From Brevibacillus brevis NBRC 100599 (GTDB lineage Bacteria > Bacillota > Bacilli > Brevibacillales > Brevibacillaceae), in NCBI RefSeq assembly GCF_000010165.1, contig NC_012491.1:6076001-6140000 (forward strand): DNA of 64,000 nucleotides. Direction: 5' to 3'. A program made the position numbers and the translations under genes. Below, one piece after another: positions 15,842 to 24,474 of this stretch. The notes beneath the pieces are model-generated. The model searched no databases and had not been told where the DNA came from. It saw nothing but the letters and a program-made list of their open reading frames with translations. The first letter of the stretch is position 1; every line of letters starts with the position of its first letter.

Positions 15842-17296
15842 TTATTGGCCAAACATCTCTGTCATGGGTACAAGTGTGTATCCTTTACTTCTAAGCTGGT
15901 CAATTACGATTGGCAAGGCCTCTATTGTGTGAATGTCATCGAGCATATGTAGTAGAATCACGCTTCCGCTCCGCGTCTGCTCCATAATGTCTTTGACGAT
16001 ATCGTTCGCACTTCGTTTCTTGTCGTAATCGGACGGCGTCACATCATAAATCGTAATATCCTTGTAGCCCGTTGCCGCAATCGCCTTGAGTGTCTGTTCG
16101 TCGAACGCCCCGGTTGGCGGTCTGAAATACATCGTCGGCTTCTGCTGAATTGCTTCGGTAATGATCTGATGGGCTTTGACAATCTCTTTTTGCAATTCTT
16201 CCGGCGCAATTTTGGTATTCACCGGATGAGAATAGGTGTGATTGGCTACATCGTGCCCCGCTTCCGCAATCGCTCTCGCCAAGTTTGGATTTCGCTCTAC
16301 ACCATCTGCGCGAAGGAAAAACGAAGCCTTTACTCCTTTTTTGTCCAAAATATCGAGAATCTTCGTAACCGTTTGATCCGTACCCCAATCATCGAAGGAT
16401 AAGGCGACCATCTTTTTGTCTGTTTCTTTTCGGTAGATGAGATTTGGCTTGGCTTCGTCATACGCCACATTCATTTTGGCTGCATCAAAACCCGAAATTT
16501 CTTGCAGCGGCTTACGCTCCTGACCTTGTGCAATCAACTTATGTAATGGGACGAATCTGTATCCGACATCAGTAGCTGCCTCTGCGAGAAGACGGATGTT
16601 TTCGATTACAGACTTGTTCTCTTCTGTATCCATCTCAATGATGCCGCCGCGATTCATATATTTTCGTAAATAGTGTCTCTTGTCAGCTTCCGTCTCTTTT
16701 TGCCAATTGTGCAGAAACAGACTGGAGGACACGACGGCTTCTTGTCCATTGTGAGCAGCTACCAAACGGAGATCGTCGTTGTATTCACCCGACTTCGTTC
16801 TTACATACCGCGGTGTTTTGCCCGTTTCTCTTTGAATAACCTCATTGGTCAACTCGATGTCTTGGTACATTTTCTCGTAAGGTTGGCCCTGCAAGTCCGA
16901 TTTGTTCAATGTATTGTTTTCAATCTCGTGACCTCTGGCGACAATTTCTCGGGCAATGTCAGGCTCCTCAGCTACTCTCATTCCTGGCATGAAAAAAGCT
17001 GCCTTGATGTGGTACTTGTCCAACTCATCTAGCAATCTTTTCATCGTGTCCTTATCCGCCATCCCATTAAAAGTAAGAGCAAGCTGTCTTTGCGTCGTGT
17101 AGACCATCGACACTGCCTTGCTCTTTTCCCCTTGGTAACGCTCGATTTTTTCAGGTTTGGCTGGCGCAGGCCCGTTATCTGCACCATTTTCATTCCCCTG
17201 AAACGGTGAACATCCTGCCAACAATGCCACGATCGCTACCAGGGAGATCCAGTGAAATAATCGGAACCCACTGGCCCCTTTCCAATGACTAATCAT
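15842..17296 (-). CDS. Lipoprotein with two NodB polysaccharide deacetylase domains, first one degenerate
   Basis: 484 residues. Signal peptide with lipobox LLAGC near residue 28, so membrane-anchored outside. Domain 1 (about 60-250) keeps the NodB fold landmarks but not the catalytic set: TFNGM for TFDDG and HEIENNTL for the HxxxH motif. Domain 2 (about 275-480) is intact: SFDDWGTD, GHDVANHTYSHP with the metal-binding histidines, FRPPTGAFDE and the final LLHMLDD. First gene of the exopolysaccharide operon. The ATG at 17296 has AAGGGG upstream; a longer frame to 17335 is less likely. It likely removes acetyl groups from the secreted polymer or from peptidoglycan. Confidence 0.87.
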   Translation of the reverse strand: MISHWKGASGFRLFHWISLVAIVALLAGCSPFQGNENGADNGPAPAKPEKIERYQGEKSKAVSMVYTTQRQLALTFNGMADKDTMKRLLDELDKYHIKAAFFMPGMRVAEEPDIAREIVARGHEIENNTLNKSDLQGQPYEKMYQDIELTNEVIQRETGKTPRYVRTKSGEYNDDLRLVAAHNGQEAVVSSSLFLHNWQKETEADKRHYLRKYMNRGGIIEMDTEENKSVIENIRLLAEAATDVGYRFVPLHKLIAQGQERKPLQEISGFDAAKMNVAYDEAKPNLIYRKETDKKMVALSFDDWGTDQTVTKILDILDKKGVKASFFLRADGVERNPNLARAIAEAGHDVANHTYSHPVNTKIAPEELQKEIVKAHQIITEAIQQKPTMYFRPPTGAFDEQTLKAIAATGYKDITIYDVTPSDYDKKRSANDIVKDIMEQTRSGSVILLHMLDDIHTIEALPIVIDQLRSKGYTLVPMTEMFGQ

Positions 17297-17464
17297 GATT
17301 GTCCCCTTTTCATGTAAGAAATGCCCTTTACGCATAAAAAAACGACTATTTCATCTGCGCAACAAGCCAAGTGTAATCAAACACTCCTCCGCAAAAATGA
17401 ACATAGTCTGCCTCCACACGCTAGACTAACATAACCTTCTAAACCAAACAACTTTATGAAGCGG

Positions 17465-17478
17465 TTTCATATATGAAA
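17465..17478. promoter_or_regulatory. Perfect 14-base palindrome upstream of the exopolysaccharide operon
   Basis: TTTCATATATGAAA lies 169 bases upstream of the first gene of the operon. It is a plausible operator for a dimeric regulator. No convincing -35/-10 pair is obvious nearby (TTGTTT - 17 - TAGTCT on the minus strand is weak). Confidence 0.35.
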
Positions 17479-17520
17479 ATTTATGGAAATCGGAAAAGCT
17501 GCCTGCAAAACGCTATTTTC

Positions 17521-17549
17521 AAAAAAAGACGAGCCTCATCGGGCCCGTC
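17521..17549 (-). terminator. Rho-independent terminator of the GABA operon
   Basis: Minus-strand stem GACGGGCC / GGCTCGTC with a six-base loop followed by seven T residues, nine bases after the aldehyde dehydrogenase stop codon. Confidence 0.85.
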
Positions 17550-17557
17550 ATTCGCTG

Positions 17558-18982
17558 TTACAGCTTGATCGCGATTAATTTTAGTTCCGTTAATTCCTCG
17601 ACCGCGTACTTGATACCTTCGCGGCCAAAACCACTGTCTTTCACACCGCCATATGGCATGTTGTCTACGCGGAAGGTCGGGATGTCGTTGATCATCACCC
17701 CTCCGACCTCCAGCTCTTCCGCTGCGCGCATAGCCGCGTGAATGTCACTCGTATAGATGCCTGCCTGCAAGCCGAATCGGGAGTCGTTTACGGCTTCAAT
17801 CGCTTCGTCCATCGTCTCAAACGGTGTAACGACTACGATTGGACCGAATACCTCTTGGCAAGAAACGGAAACATTCGCACCCACATTGGTCAGAATCGTA
17901 GGGGCAAAGAGGTTGTCACTGACAGGCTTCCCGCCAGTAACTACGTGTGCGCCTGCTTCTACTGCTTCCTGTACCCATGCTCCCATGCGTTCATGATCCT
18001 TGGCGGAGATCACGGAGGACATGTCTGTCGCTTCGGTCAGCGGATCACCTAGCACGAGCTTTTCTGTGCCAGTCTTAAACTTCTCCAGGAATTCTTCGTA
18101 CTTGCTCTGGTGTATATAGACGCGTTGCAGCGAGATGCACACTTGACCACTAAAGGAAAAGGCACCCGTCACGCAACGATCAATCAACGCTTGCGTAATT
18201 TCCACGTTGTGGTCAATGATCACTGCGGAGTTGGAGCCAAGCTCCAAGGTCACGCGCTTGAGTCCCGCTTTGTTTTTCATGGCGATTCCAACTGCAGGGC
18301 TTCCCGTAAACGTAATTGCGGCAATTCGGCTGTCACTGACCAGCCTTTCGCCTACGACTGCGCCTTTTCCAGGCAAAATATTGAGCGCTCCTGCTGGCAA
18401 GCCTGCCTCTGCGAAAATATCAGCCAGGATCAGCGAGCTAAGCGGCGTCTGACTCGCTGGCTTCAGCACGACGGTATTTCCTGCGGCAATGGCAGGGCCG
18501 ACCTTGTGCGCCACGAGATTGAACGGAAAGTTAAAAGGCGTGATCGCGCCGACTACGCCAATCGGCTTGCGTACCGTAAAAGCAAGACGTCCTTCACCAC
18601 CCGGTGCTGCATCGAGCGGCACCGTCTCTCCGTGAATGCGCTTCGCTTCTTCCGCCGCGAACTTGTAGGTCTGGATTGTCCGAGCGATTTCTACACGACC
18701 CGTGCGAAGTGGTTTGGCGGCTTCCTGTGCGAGGATGACCGCCAATTCCTCCTTGCGTGATTCCATAATCGCAGCAGCCTTCTCTAGTATCAAAGCTCGC
18801 TGACTAGCTGGCATTTTTGCCATGACTTTGGCAGCAGCTTTTGCCGCCTTAATCGCCTCGTCGACGTCATGATCATCTGCCTGAGCGATTTCAGCCAGCA
18901 GCTCCCCGGAATAAGGGGAGTAGAGCGGCGCGTATTCTTTTGCTTCTTTCCATTGTCCGTTGATGTAGAGATGCTTTTTCAT
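17558..18982 (-). CDS. NAD(P)-dependent aldehyde dehydrogenase, probably succinate-semialdehyde dehydrogenase
   Basis: 474 residues, normal ALDH length. Motifs: PFNFPFNLVAHKVGPAIAAGN near 145-165, FTGSPAVG near 217, VTLELGSN near 239 with the general base Glu, and the catalytic Cys in FSGQVCISLQR near 275; the EVFGPIVVV and YGGVKDSGFGREG blocks follow. ALDH subfamilies are hard to separate by eye; the ELGSNSAVII and QVCISLQRVY forms also occur in lactaldehyde- and phosphonoacetaldehyde-type enzymes. It starts 26 bases after gabT in the same operon, so oxidation of succinic semialdehyde from GABA is the best reading (gabD role). The upstream ribosome site is G-rich but rather far (11 bases). 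Confidence 0.9.
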   Translation of the reverse strand: MKKHLYINGQWKEAKEYAPLYSPYSGELLAEIAQADDHDVDEAIKAAKAAAKVMAKMPASQRALILEKAAAIMESRKEELAVILAQEAAKPLRTGRVEIARTIQTYKFAAEEAKRIHGETVPLDAAPGGEGRLAFTVRKPIGVVGAITPFNFPFNLVAHKVGPAIAAGNTVVLKPASQTPLSSLILADIFAEAGLPAGALNILPGKGAVVGERLVSDSRIAAITFTGSPAVGIAMKNKAGLKRVTLELGSNSAVIIDHNVEITQALIDRCVTGAFSFSGQVCISLQRVYIHQSKYEEFLEKFKTGTEKLVLGDPLTEATDMSSVISAKDHERMGAWVQEAVEAGAHVVTGGKPVSDNLFAPTILTNVGANVSVSCQEVFGPIVVVTPFETMDEAIEAVNDSRFGLQAGIYTSDIHAAMRAAEELEVGGVMINDIPTFRVDNMPYGGVKDSGFGREGIKYAVEELTELKLIAIKL

Positions 18983-19008
18983 GAGTATGGAGACCCCCCT
19001 CGGGCGTT

Positions 19009-20358
19009 TTAGTTCGTCACGTATTGGCTTTTCAGTACATCCGTCATAATGTCCAGCGCCTCTTCCAGTTGCTCGTCTGTAATAACCAGTGGAGACAGGA
19101 AGCGCAGTACGTTGCTGTGGACGCCAGCAGAAAGCACGATGACGCCAGACTCGTAGCAGCCTTTGGTCAAGCCAGCAACGAGCTCCTTCGCCGGTTGTTT
19201 GGTTGTCGGATCGATAAATTCTACGGCGCACATCGCACCCAGTCCGCGCACCTCTGCGATTACAGGGAACTCTTTTTGCAACGCGTGGAAATGCGCTTTG
19301 ATCTTGTCCCCGATCACCTGTGCACGACCAGACAGGTCTTCGCGCTCCATTTTCTCAATGACTGCCAACGCCGCTACACAGCCAAGCGGGCTTCCTCCAT
19401 AGGTACCGCCAATCTCACCCGGGTTTGGCGCGTCCATGATTTCTGCGCGTCCCGTAACCGCAGAGATGGGCAAGCCTGCCGCGATGGATTTGGACATGGT
19501 GATGATATCTGGCTCGATACCGAAATGGGTAGAAGCAAACATGGCGCCAGTACGACCGAAGCCTGTTTGGATCTCATCGGAAATAAATAGGATTTGATGC
19601 TTTTTACAAATGTTATAGACACCTTGAACGAAGGACACAGGCGGAACAATAAAGCCGCCTTCTCCCTGAATCGGTTCCATAATCACGGCAGCCACTTCTT
19701 CCGGTGCAACCTCAGTCAAGAGGAAGTCCTCGAACTGACGCACGCAGAATTGCGCGTACTCATCATCTGTCATGGATTCCGGCTTGTTCAGTGGATAAGG
19801 GAATTGCGCCTTATACGTAGCTGGAGCGAATGGACCCATCTGGAATTTGTACGGCTTCACTTTGGAAGTCAGGGACATGCCGAGAAGCGTACGACCATGG
19901 AAGCCGCGGCTAAAAGAAATGATGCCTGGGCGTCCTGTGTATTTGCGGGCGATTTTCACCGCGTTCTCTACTGCTTCTGCTCCGCTGTTTGCGAGCATCG
20001 TCTTCTTTTCAAAGCTGCCTGGGGTGATTTGCGTCAGCTTCTCAGCCAAAGCCACATATGGCTCATACATCCCTACATGGAAGCAAGGATGAATGTATTT
20101 GTCGAGTTGCGCTTTCAGTGCCTCAACTACTTCCGGCGGGCAGTGTCCGGCATTCAGTGTCCCGATCGCTCCGGCAAAATCGATGTACGTATTGCCATCT
20201 ACATCCGTAACCAATGCACCTGAAGCTGACTCTACAAAAACAGGGGTGTTGTTGCCGACACCTTTTGGAACGAACTGCTTTCTTTTTTCAATCAGGGCCG
20301 CTCCCTTAGGACCTGGCACACCTGCAGCTACGTTTACAAATTGACGTTGTTTGGACAT
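19009..20358 (-). CDS. gabT: 4-aminobutyrate aminotransferase
   Basis: 449-residue class III PLP aminotransferase. Visible landmarks: NSGAEAVENAVKIARKYTGR (substrate/PLP phosphate region), GFHGRTLLGMSLTSK, EPIQGEGGFIVPP, the Asp of ISDEIQTGFGRTG and the PLP lysine in TMSKSIAAGLP, then GTYGGSPLGCVAALAV. This set is characteristic of GabT. It moves the amino group of GABA to 2-oxoglutarate, giving succinic semialdehyde for the next gene. The ATG at 20358 has GAGGAGAGG upstream. Transcription should start from the sigma-54 promoter at 20424-20439 and depend on the upstream activator (20558-21961). A close relative, 5-aminovalerate aminotransferase, is not excluded. Confidence 0.93.
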   Translation of the reverse strand: MSKQRQFVNVAAGVPGPKGAALIEKRKQFVPKGVGNNTPVFVESASGALVTDVDGNTYIDFAGAIGTLNAGHCPPEVVEALKAQLDKYIHPCFHVGMYEPYVALAEKLTQITPGSFEKKTMLANSGAEAVENAVKIARKYTGRPGIISFSRGFHGRTLLGMSLTSKVKPYKFQMGPFAPATYKAQFPYPLNKPESMTDDEYAQFCVRQFEDFLLTEVAPEEVAAVIMEPIQGEGGFIVPPVSFVQGVYNICKKHQILFISDEIQTGFGRTGAMFASTHFGIEPDIITMSKSIAAGLPISAVTGRAEIMDAPNPGEIGGTYGGSPLGCVAALAVIEKMEREDLSGRAQVIGDKIKAHFHALQKEFPVIAEVRGLGAMCAVEFIDPTTKQPAKELVAGLTKGCYESGVIVLSAGVHSNVLRFLSPLVITDEQLEEALDIMTDVLKSQYVTN

Positions 20359-20423
20359 ATCGTTTCCTCTCCTCGTTCGAGATGGTATTGGTTGGATTGC
20401 TTGTAAACTCAACTACGATATGT

Positions 20424-20439
20424 AGCAATACCTATGCCA
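20424..20439 (-). promoter_or_regulatory. Sigma-54 (-24/-12) promoter of gabT operon
   Basis: Minus-strand TGGCATAGGTATTGCT matches the TGGCAYRNNNNTTGCW consensus at every fixed position and lies about 65 bases before the gabT start codon. Confidence 0.9.
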
Positions 20440-20491
20440 AACGCCAGAGCATGATGAAATCACGTTTCCCACACTACGTGTATATCGAATT

Positions 20492-20558
20492 ATTCATTTT
20501 TGAATCAAAAACACCAGAATGCTCGATTCATTTTTGAATAAATTATTCATTTTTGAAT
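20492..20558. promoter_or_regulatory. Three palindromic activator sites upstream of gabT
   Basis: Three identical 14-base palindromes ATTCATTTTTGAAT at 20492-20505, 20526-20539 and 20545-20558, with centres 34 and 19 bases apart. The last one touches the stop codon of the activator gene. They lie 50-135 bases upstream of the sigma-54 promoter, the usual place for enhancer-type sites, and are almost certainly bound by the adjacent activator. Confidence 0.85.
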
Positions 20559-21961
20559 CACTTGGAACGAATCCGATACTTTTGCAGCTTCCGTACGACA
20601 GAGGGCTGGCTAATGCCGAGAAACTCCGCGATTTCTCCCGTGGTCCTGCAGTGCTCGGATGCATAGCGCAGCCATTTTTCCTCTACCTGCTCCAGTGCCT
20701 CCCGAAGCGACATCTTGGAAGTAGCCAGACTCGGCTCCATGGCTACCTGCTCTTCCCCTGCCAACCTGATTTCCGCAGGTAGATGCGAAGGAGTGATCAC
20801 CTCTTCGTCCGCTGTGACCACCATTCTCTCCAAGACGTTCTCCAGCTCGCGCACATTGCCGGGCCACTCGTGCTGCATCAAGGCATGTGTGACAGCAGGG
20901 TCCAGACGCTTGTCCATTCCGTAGCGTTCATTGAGCGAGCGCACGACGCGCTTCAGGAGAGCCGCGATATCCTCTGGCCGATTTCGTAAAGGCGGGACGT
21001 GGATCGGGACAACATTCAGGCGAAAATACAGGTCCTGCCGAAACTTCCCTTCCTTCACCATCTTCTCCAAATCGCGATTGGTGGCGGCAATCAAACGAAA
21101 ATCCACGTCGCGGTACTGTGTGCTCCCAACGCGTTGTAGCCGTTTTTCTTGAATCACCTTCAACAGCTTGGCCTGCAACGTCAGCGGCAGTTCCCCCAGC
21201 TCATCCAAGAGGAGAGTCCCTTGGTTCGCCATCTCGATAATCCCTTGCTTGCCCTGCTTGGCGGCTCCTGTAAACGAACCAGCCTCATAGCCAAACAGCT
21301 CGGATTCCAGCAAGCCCTCCGGGATCGAGCCACAGTTGATCTCCACGAATTGTCCACCCGCACGACGACTATTGCGATGAATCTCTTTTGCGATCACATT
21401 TTTCCCGACCCCCGATTCCCCGAGGATCAGGACAGTCGAATCGACAGCCGCCACTTTTTTGATGAGACGCTCAATGGCTTGCATCGGCTGACTCACTGCC
21501 ACGAAGCCCTCCTGATGCTTTTCGCGCAGCTCCTCAATCTCGGTTTCAAACTGCTTGAGCTGCTCAGTAAGACCTTCGTAGCGCCGTTTCAATTCCATAA
21601 TTTCAGTCAGGTCATGGGAATAGCTGATGACCGAATGCATGCTGCCATCCTCGTTCCAGACGGGAAATGCCGTCACCATCAGCTTTCGACCGCCGGGTAT
21701 TTCTTGCATGATCGTCTGCGGCGTCTTGGCATCCATGACTTTTCGCGTGACAGATGGAGAAAAGACCTTCCTTTTTTCCAGCTCGATGACGTTCTTGCCC
21801 AAGAGCTCTTCCTTCCCGATGCCGTATACTTCATAGGACGAATCGCCAACCAACCGGATGTACCCCTCATGGTCCGTGATTAACAAATGATCGCGAGACG
21901 TTTCAACAATGGCTTCCAATACGCGGCTCATCCACTTCTGTGTGCTCTCTTCTTTCTTCAT
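20558..21961 (-). CDS. Sigma-54-dependent activator of the GABA operon (PAS - AAA+ - HTH)
   Basis: 467 residues. N-terminal PAS domain (about 15-125), a coiled linker (MELKRRYEGLTEQLKQFETE), a sigma-54 AAA+ domain with Walker A GESGVGKN, the sigma-54 loop GSFTGA (usual GAFTGA; the Ala to Ser change occurs in natural homologues), Walker B LLLDELGELP, and a C-terminal TyrR-type HTH (TTGEIAEFLGISQPSVVRKL). Same strand as gabT and directly upstream; the three palindromes in between are its likely sites. The PAS domain probably senses GABA or a derivative. ATG at 21961 follows an AGGCGG ribosome site; a GTG at 21979 is an alternative. Confidence 0.9.
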   Translation of the reverse strand: MKKEESTQKWMSRVLEAIVETSRDHLLITDHEGYIRLVGDSSYEVYGIGKEELLGKNVIELEKRKVFSPSVTRKVMDAKTPQTIMQEIPGGRKLMVTAFPVWNEDGSMHSVISYSHDLTEIMELKRRYEGLTEQLKQFETEIEELREKHQEGFVAVSQPMQAIERLIKKVAAVDSTVLILGESGVGKNVIAKEIHRNSRRAGGQFVEINCGSIPEGLLESELFGYEAGSFTGAAKQGKQGIIEMANQGTLLLDELGELPLTLQAKLLKVIQEKRLQRVGSTQYRDVDFRLIAATNRDLEKMVKEGKFRQDLYFRLNVVPIHVPPLRNRPEDIAALLKRVVRSLNERYGMDKRLDPAVTHALMQHEWPGNVRELENVLERMVVTADEEVITPSHLPAEIRLAGEEQVAMEPSLATSKMSLREALEQVEEKWLRYASEHCRTTGEIAEFLGISQPSVVRKLQKYRIRSK

Positions 21962-22105
21962 CTCTTCGCCGCCTCTCACACGCCGTTATGTCCGATCTGT
22001 GTTTATTTTTTCATTATAGAAAACAGCAAGAACAACGACAACCTATGAAAAATATGTAAAAATGGCGATAATAACAAGCCCTGCAAGATAGAAAGGATGG
22101 TAGGA

Positions 22106-23644
22106 ATGACGCCCACAGTCGGAGACATCTACTGTGTTTTTGTCGAGAAGCTGCAAAAGTACGCAGCTTGCCAGGTCACATCGATAAAAGAGTCTGGCTC
22201 GAGTAAATCCAACCTCATCAGTATCCTCGAGCTGGACTGGAGCAGCGATACATTGCCTGATGAATCAGAGCTGTACCAGATGAAGCCCTTATATTGCGAC
22301 TACTTCTTCTGGGACAACAAGCTCGATCACATGTATGTTGATCCAGCGGTGCCCAAAGGCTACATAAAAGTAGGAAATGTACCACCTCTCGTGACAGAAG
22401 AGATAAGGAGTTACGGCAGTTGGGATGTCGGAGGGAGCTTGTACCGTCAACACAAGTGGAATCAAATTCCCGAGGAACGTCGCAAGCAGTTTAAACAGGC
22501 CGCAAAGGATGACCAGATGATTTCGCTGGGCGGAACGAGCCTGCGCCGATCTAACAACGTCATTCATGCTGACATCCTGCGAAGCCTGACGGACATCTCA
22601 GAATTGGAAAAGCTCCCTTGCCTGACAAGGATCTATGCAGAGGAGCCTACCGATTCCTTGCTTGCCTTTGTCAAAAGCAATCCGTTTATTCTGGAGCTTC
22701 ACCTGGAAAAAGCCAATGGCTCCTCTCTATATCTGACAGGAAGCCGTCTCAGTAAATTCTCTCTCCAAAACGCGGACGGGCTGGAGTCACTGCATCTGAA
22801 CGATTGTCTAAGAGATCTCATACTGGGCAAGAACATTTCATCAAACCTGTTGATAGAAGCCGAGCAGGATGGGCATTGGCTGACCGCCTCATTCTCAGAT
22901 TCGCTGCCGCTTCACCGTGGACTCGACCAGCTAGGGGGTCTCAATCTGCATAATGTAGTGGAGCTGGACATGCAGCCACTCGTCCAACGCTATCCTTCGC
23001 TTCAGGACATCCGTCTGCGGGGCAAGCCTGGTACCCTCAGCAATCTGGGCAGTATCAAGCACTTGAAGGAGCTACTGACGTTTACGACCTACGATCTGTT
23101 TGGCTTCTCCGGAGATGAGTTCCCTTCGCCAGATCAATGTCCCAAGCTATCCAGTCTCTGGATGACAAGCCTCCCGGCAGAAGCGGCCAAAACCATTAAA
23201 GCCGCCTATAAAAAAGAAGTAAAAAACGGGCTGGATTTGTCCATCACCAAGCCGCGCAAGCCCGAATGGCTGGCCAATAATTTGACCAATCCGTTTCGCG
23301 ATTGGGATGGCAGGGAGCACATCTCAACAACCCATGCCAACAAAGCCGCCAGTCTGTATAAAAAAATGAACACCGCGATCAGCGCGCTCGAAAAGCAAAG
23401 CAGCGAAGACACTACAAATGCGGTAGAAATACAAACTGCTTTGCGTGCATTGGTAAAAGAGTACACAGAGACTTTCAACAAAATGGATCGCCGGACTGGC
23501 TTTATTGAAACGGTTGAGCGGGAAGAAATTTTCGTTGTGCTCGATGAGCTGCTTCAGTCGGCAAAACAGAATTTGGCTACTGCGGGTGTAGAAGTAGATG
23601 TGGACGAGCTTTTTACTATTTTTGATCAGACACGTGATTTTTGA
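22106..23644 (+). CDS. Leucine-rich-repeat-like protein of unknown function
   Basis: 512 residues, soluble, no signal peptide. The N-terminal 130 residues are aromatic-rich and resemble a small immunity-like domain (VGDIYCVFVEKLQKYAACQV). Residues about 160-390 contain irregular leucine-rich repeats (LEKLPCLTRIYAEE, LESLHLNDCLRDLILG, LGGLNLHNVVELDM, LKELLTFTTYDLFGFSG). The C-terminal 120 residues are helical and acidic. The layout recalls proteins loosely annotated as gliding-motility or MolR-like. AAAGGA eight bases before ATG 22106 fixes the start. It is a single-gene unit between a sigma-54 activator and a convergent methyltransferase remnant. Function unknown. Confidence 0.65.
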   Translation: MTPTVGDIYCVFVEKLQKYAACQVTSIKESGSSKSNLISILELDWSSDTLPDESELYQMKPLYCDYFFWDNKLDHMYVDPAVPKGYIKVGNVPPLVTEEIRSYGSWDVGGSLYRQHKWNQIPEERRKQFKQAAKDDQMISLGGTSLRRSNNVIHADILRSLTDISELEKLPCLTRIYAEEPTDSLLAFVKSNPFILELHLEKANGSSLYLTGSRLSKFSLQNADGLESLHLNDCLRDLILGKNISSNLLIEAEQDGHWLTASFSDSLPLHRGLDQLGGLNLHNVVELDMQPLVQRYPSLQDIRLRGKPGTLSNLGSIKHLKELLTFTTYDLFGFSGDEFPSPDQCPKLSSLWMTSLPAEAAKTIKAAYKKEVKNGLDLSITKPRKPEWLANNLTNPFRDWDGREHISTTHANKAASLYKKMNTAISALEKQSSEDTTNAVEIQTALRALVKEYTETFNKMDRRTGFIETVEREEIFVVLDELLQSAKQNLATAGVEVDVDELFTIFDQTRDF

Positions 23645-23658
23645 GTGAGAAAAAAGAC

Positions 23659-23686
23659 GCCGCCTCTCCTACAGGAAGGCGGCTTT
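23659..23686. terminator. Bidirectional terminator
   Basis: Stem GCCGCCT / AGGCGGC with A-rich sequence on the left and TTTT on the right, between two convergent genes. Confidence 0.8.
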
Positions 23687-23692
23687 TGGTGC

Positions 23693-24362
23693 TTAGCCAT
23701 TCTTTTTGATTACCCACGTACTCATGCAACGCTGTCCGGCTACATTCACCGTTTTGATTGGCTCCAGGAACACGCCTTGCAGTTTTTCCGTCATGCCTAC
23801 CATCGTCCGTTCATTTACGAGAAAACGAGTGCTTCCATCCGGCAACAAATAACGTTCGTTTCCTAGTGGCTGTACAGCATCCTCAATCCCGATCGAGGAA
23901 GCAAGGCGCATGAATTGAATGCCTCCTGGCTTCAGTACCCGCCACAGCTCCTCTAGCATCTGGCGAAAATGCTCTTCGTTTTCAGCAAAATGTAGAACGG
24001 CATTACTGATGATGAAATCGAAGCTTTCTTTTTCAAAGCTCATGCTCTCAATCGGCTCCACACGAGCGTGCTCCGCTGACCAGCTCGGCGCCAGTTGCGA
24101 TGCCAATCGCTGTACAGCCTCGATGGCTTTTACCGATTGGTCAACCGCATATACCGGATAGCCATTTCGCAAAAAGTAGACCAAATTTCCGCCCCGAACC
24201 GCAACCGGCATCGAGTATCTGCATTTCCTTCGTAACCCTTCCCTTTAACAACTGATCAAACAAGTAAATATCCATATCGCCAAACTGCTCGGCCAGATTC
24301 ATCTCTATCACAGCCTTTATCCGATTTTTCTTCAGTGTATCAATTCGCTCGTCATCTTCCAA
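23693..24362 (-). pseudogene. Class I SAM-dependent methyltransferase broken by a frameshift
   Basis: Two overlapping minus-strand frames together make one methyltransferase of about 222 residues. The N-terminal frame runs from 24362 and reads MQILDAGCGSGRKFG, then drifts; the other frame picks up at GGNLVYFLRNGYPVYAVDQS and runs through IISNAVLHFAENEEHF and LKPGGIQFMR to 23693. Motif I should read DAGCGSGRNLVYFL, so one extra A in the GGAAATTTGG stretch around 24183-24190 explains the break. Either a recent inactivation or a sequencing error. Start is a TTG with a weak ribosome site. The substrate is unknown. Confidence 0.8.
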
Positions 24363-24397
24363 CGATGCTCATCTGGAACGGATTTACAAAATGATAG

Positions 24398-24458
24398 TTG
24401 ACACCCGATGACTACAAGTGTAATCTTTAAAACAGAATCAACGACTACAAATGTAATC
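24398..24458 (+). promoter_or_regulatory. Promoter with two BlaI-type operators
   Basis: TTGACA (24398-24403), 17-base spacer, TAATCT (24421-24426). Two copies of GACTACAARTGTAATC lie at 24410-24425, covering the spacer and -10, and 24443-24458, between promoter and ribosome site. The TACA..TGTA core is the classic BlaI/MecI operator. Confidence 0.88.
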
Positions 24459-24474
24459 GAGGGAGGTGTCTTAC

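Noticed and set aside
15842-17296. Reading the two-domain NodB protein as two fused active deacetylases
   Set aside because: The first domain lacks the Asp pair and the HxxxH metal ligands, so only the second can be active.
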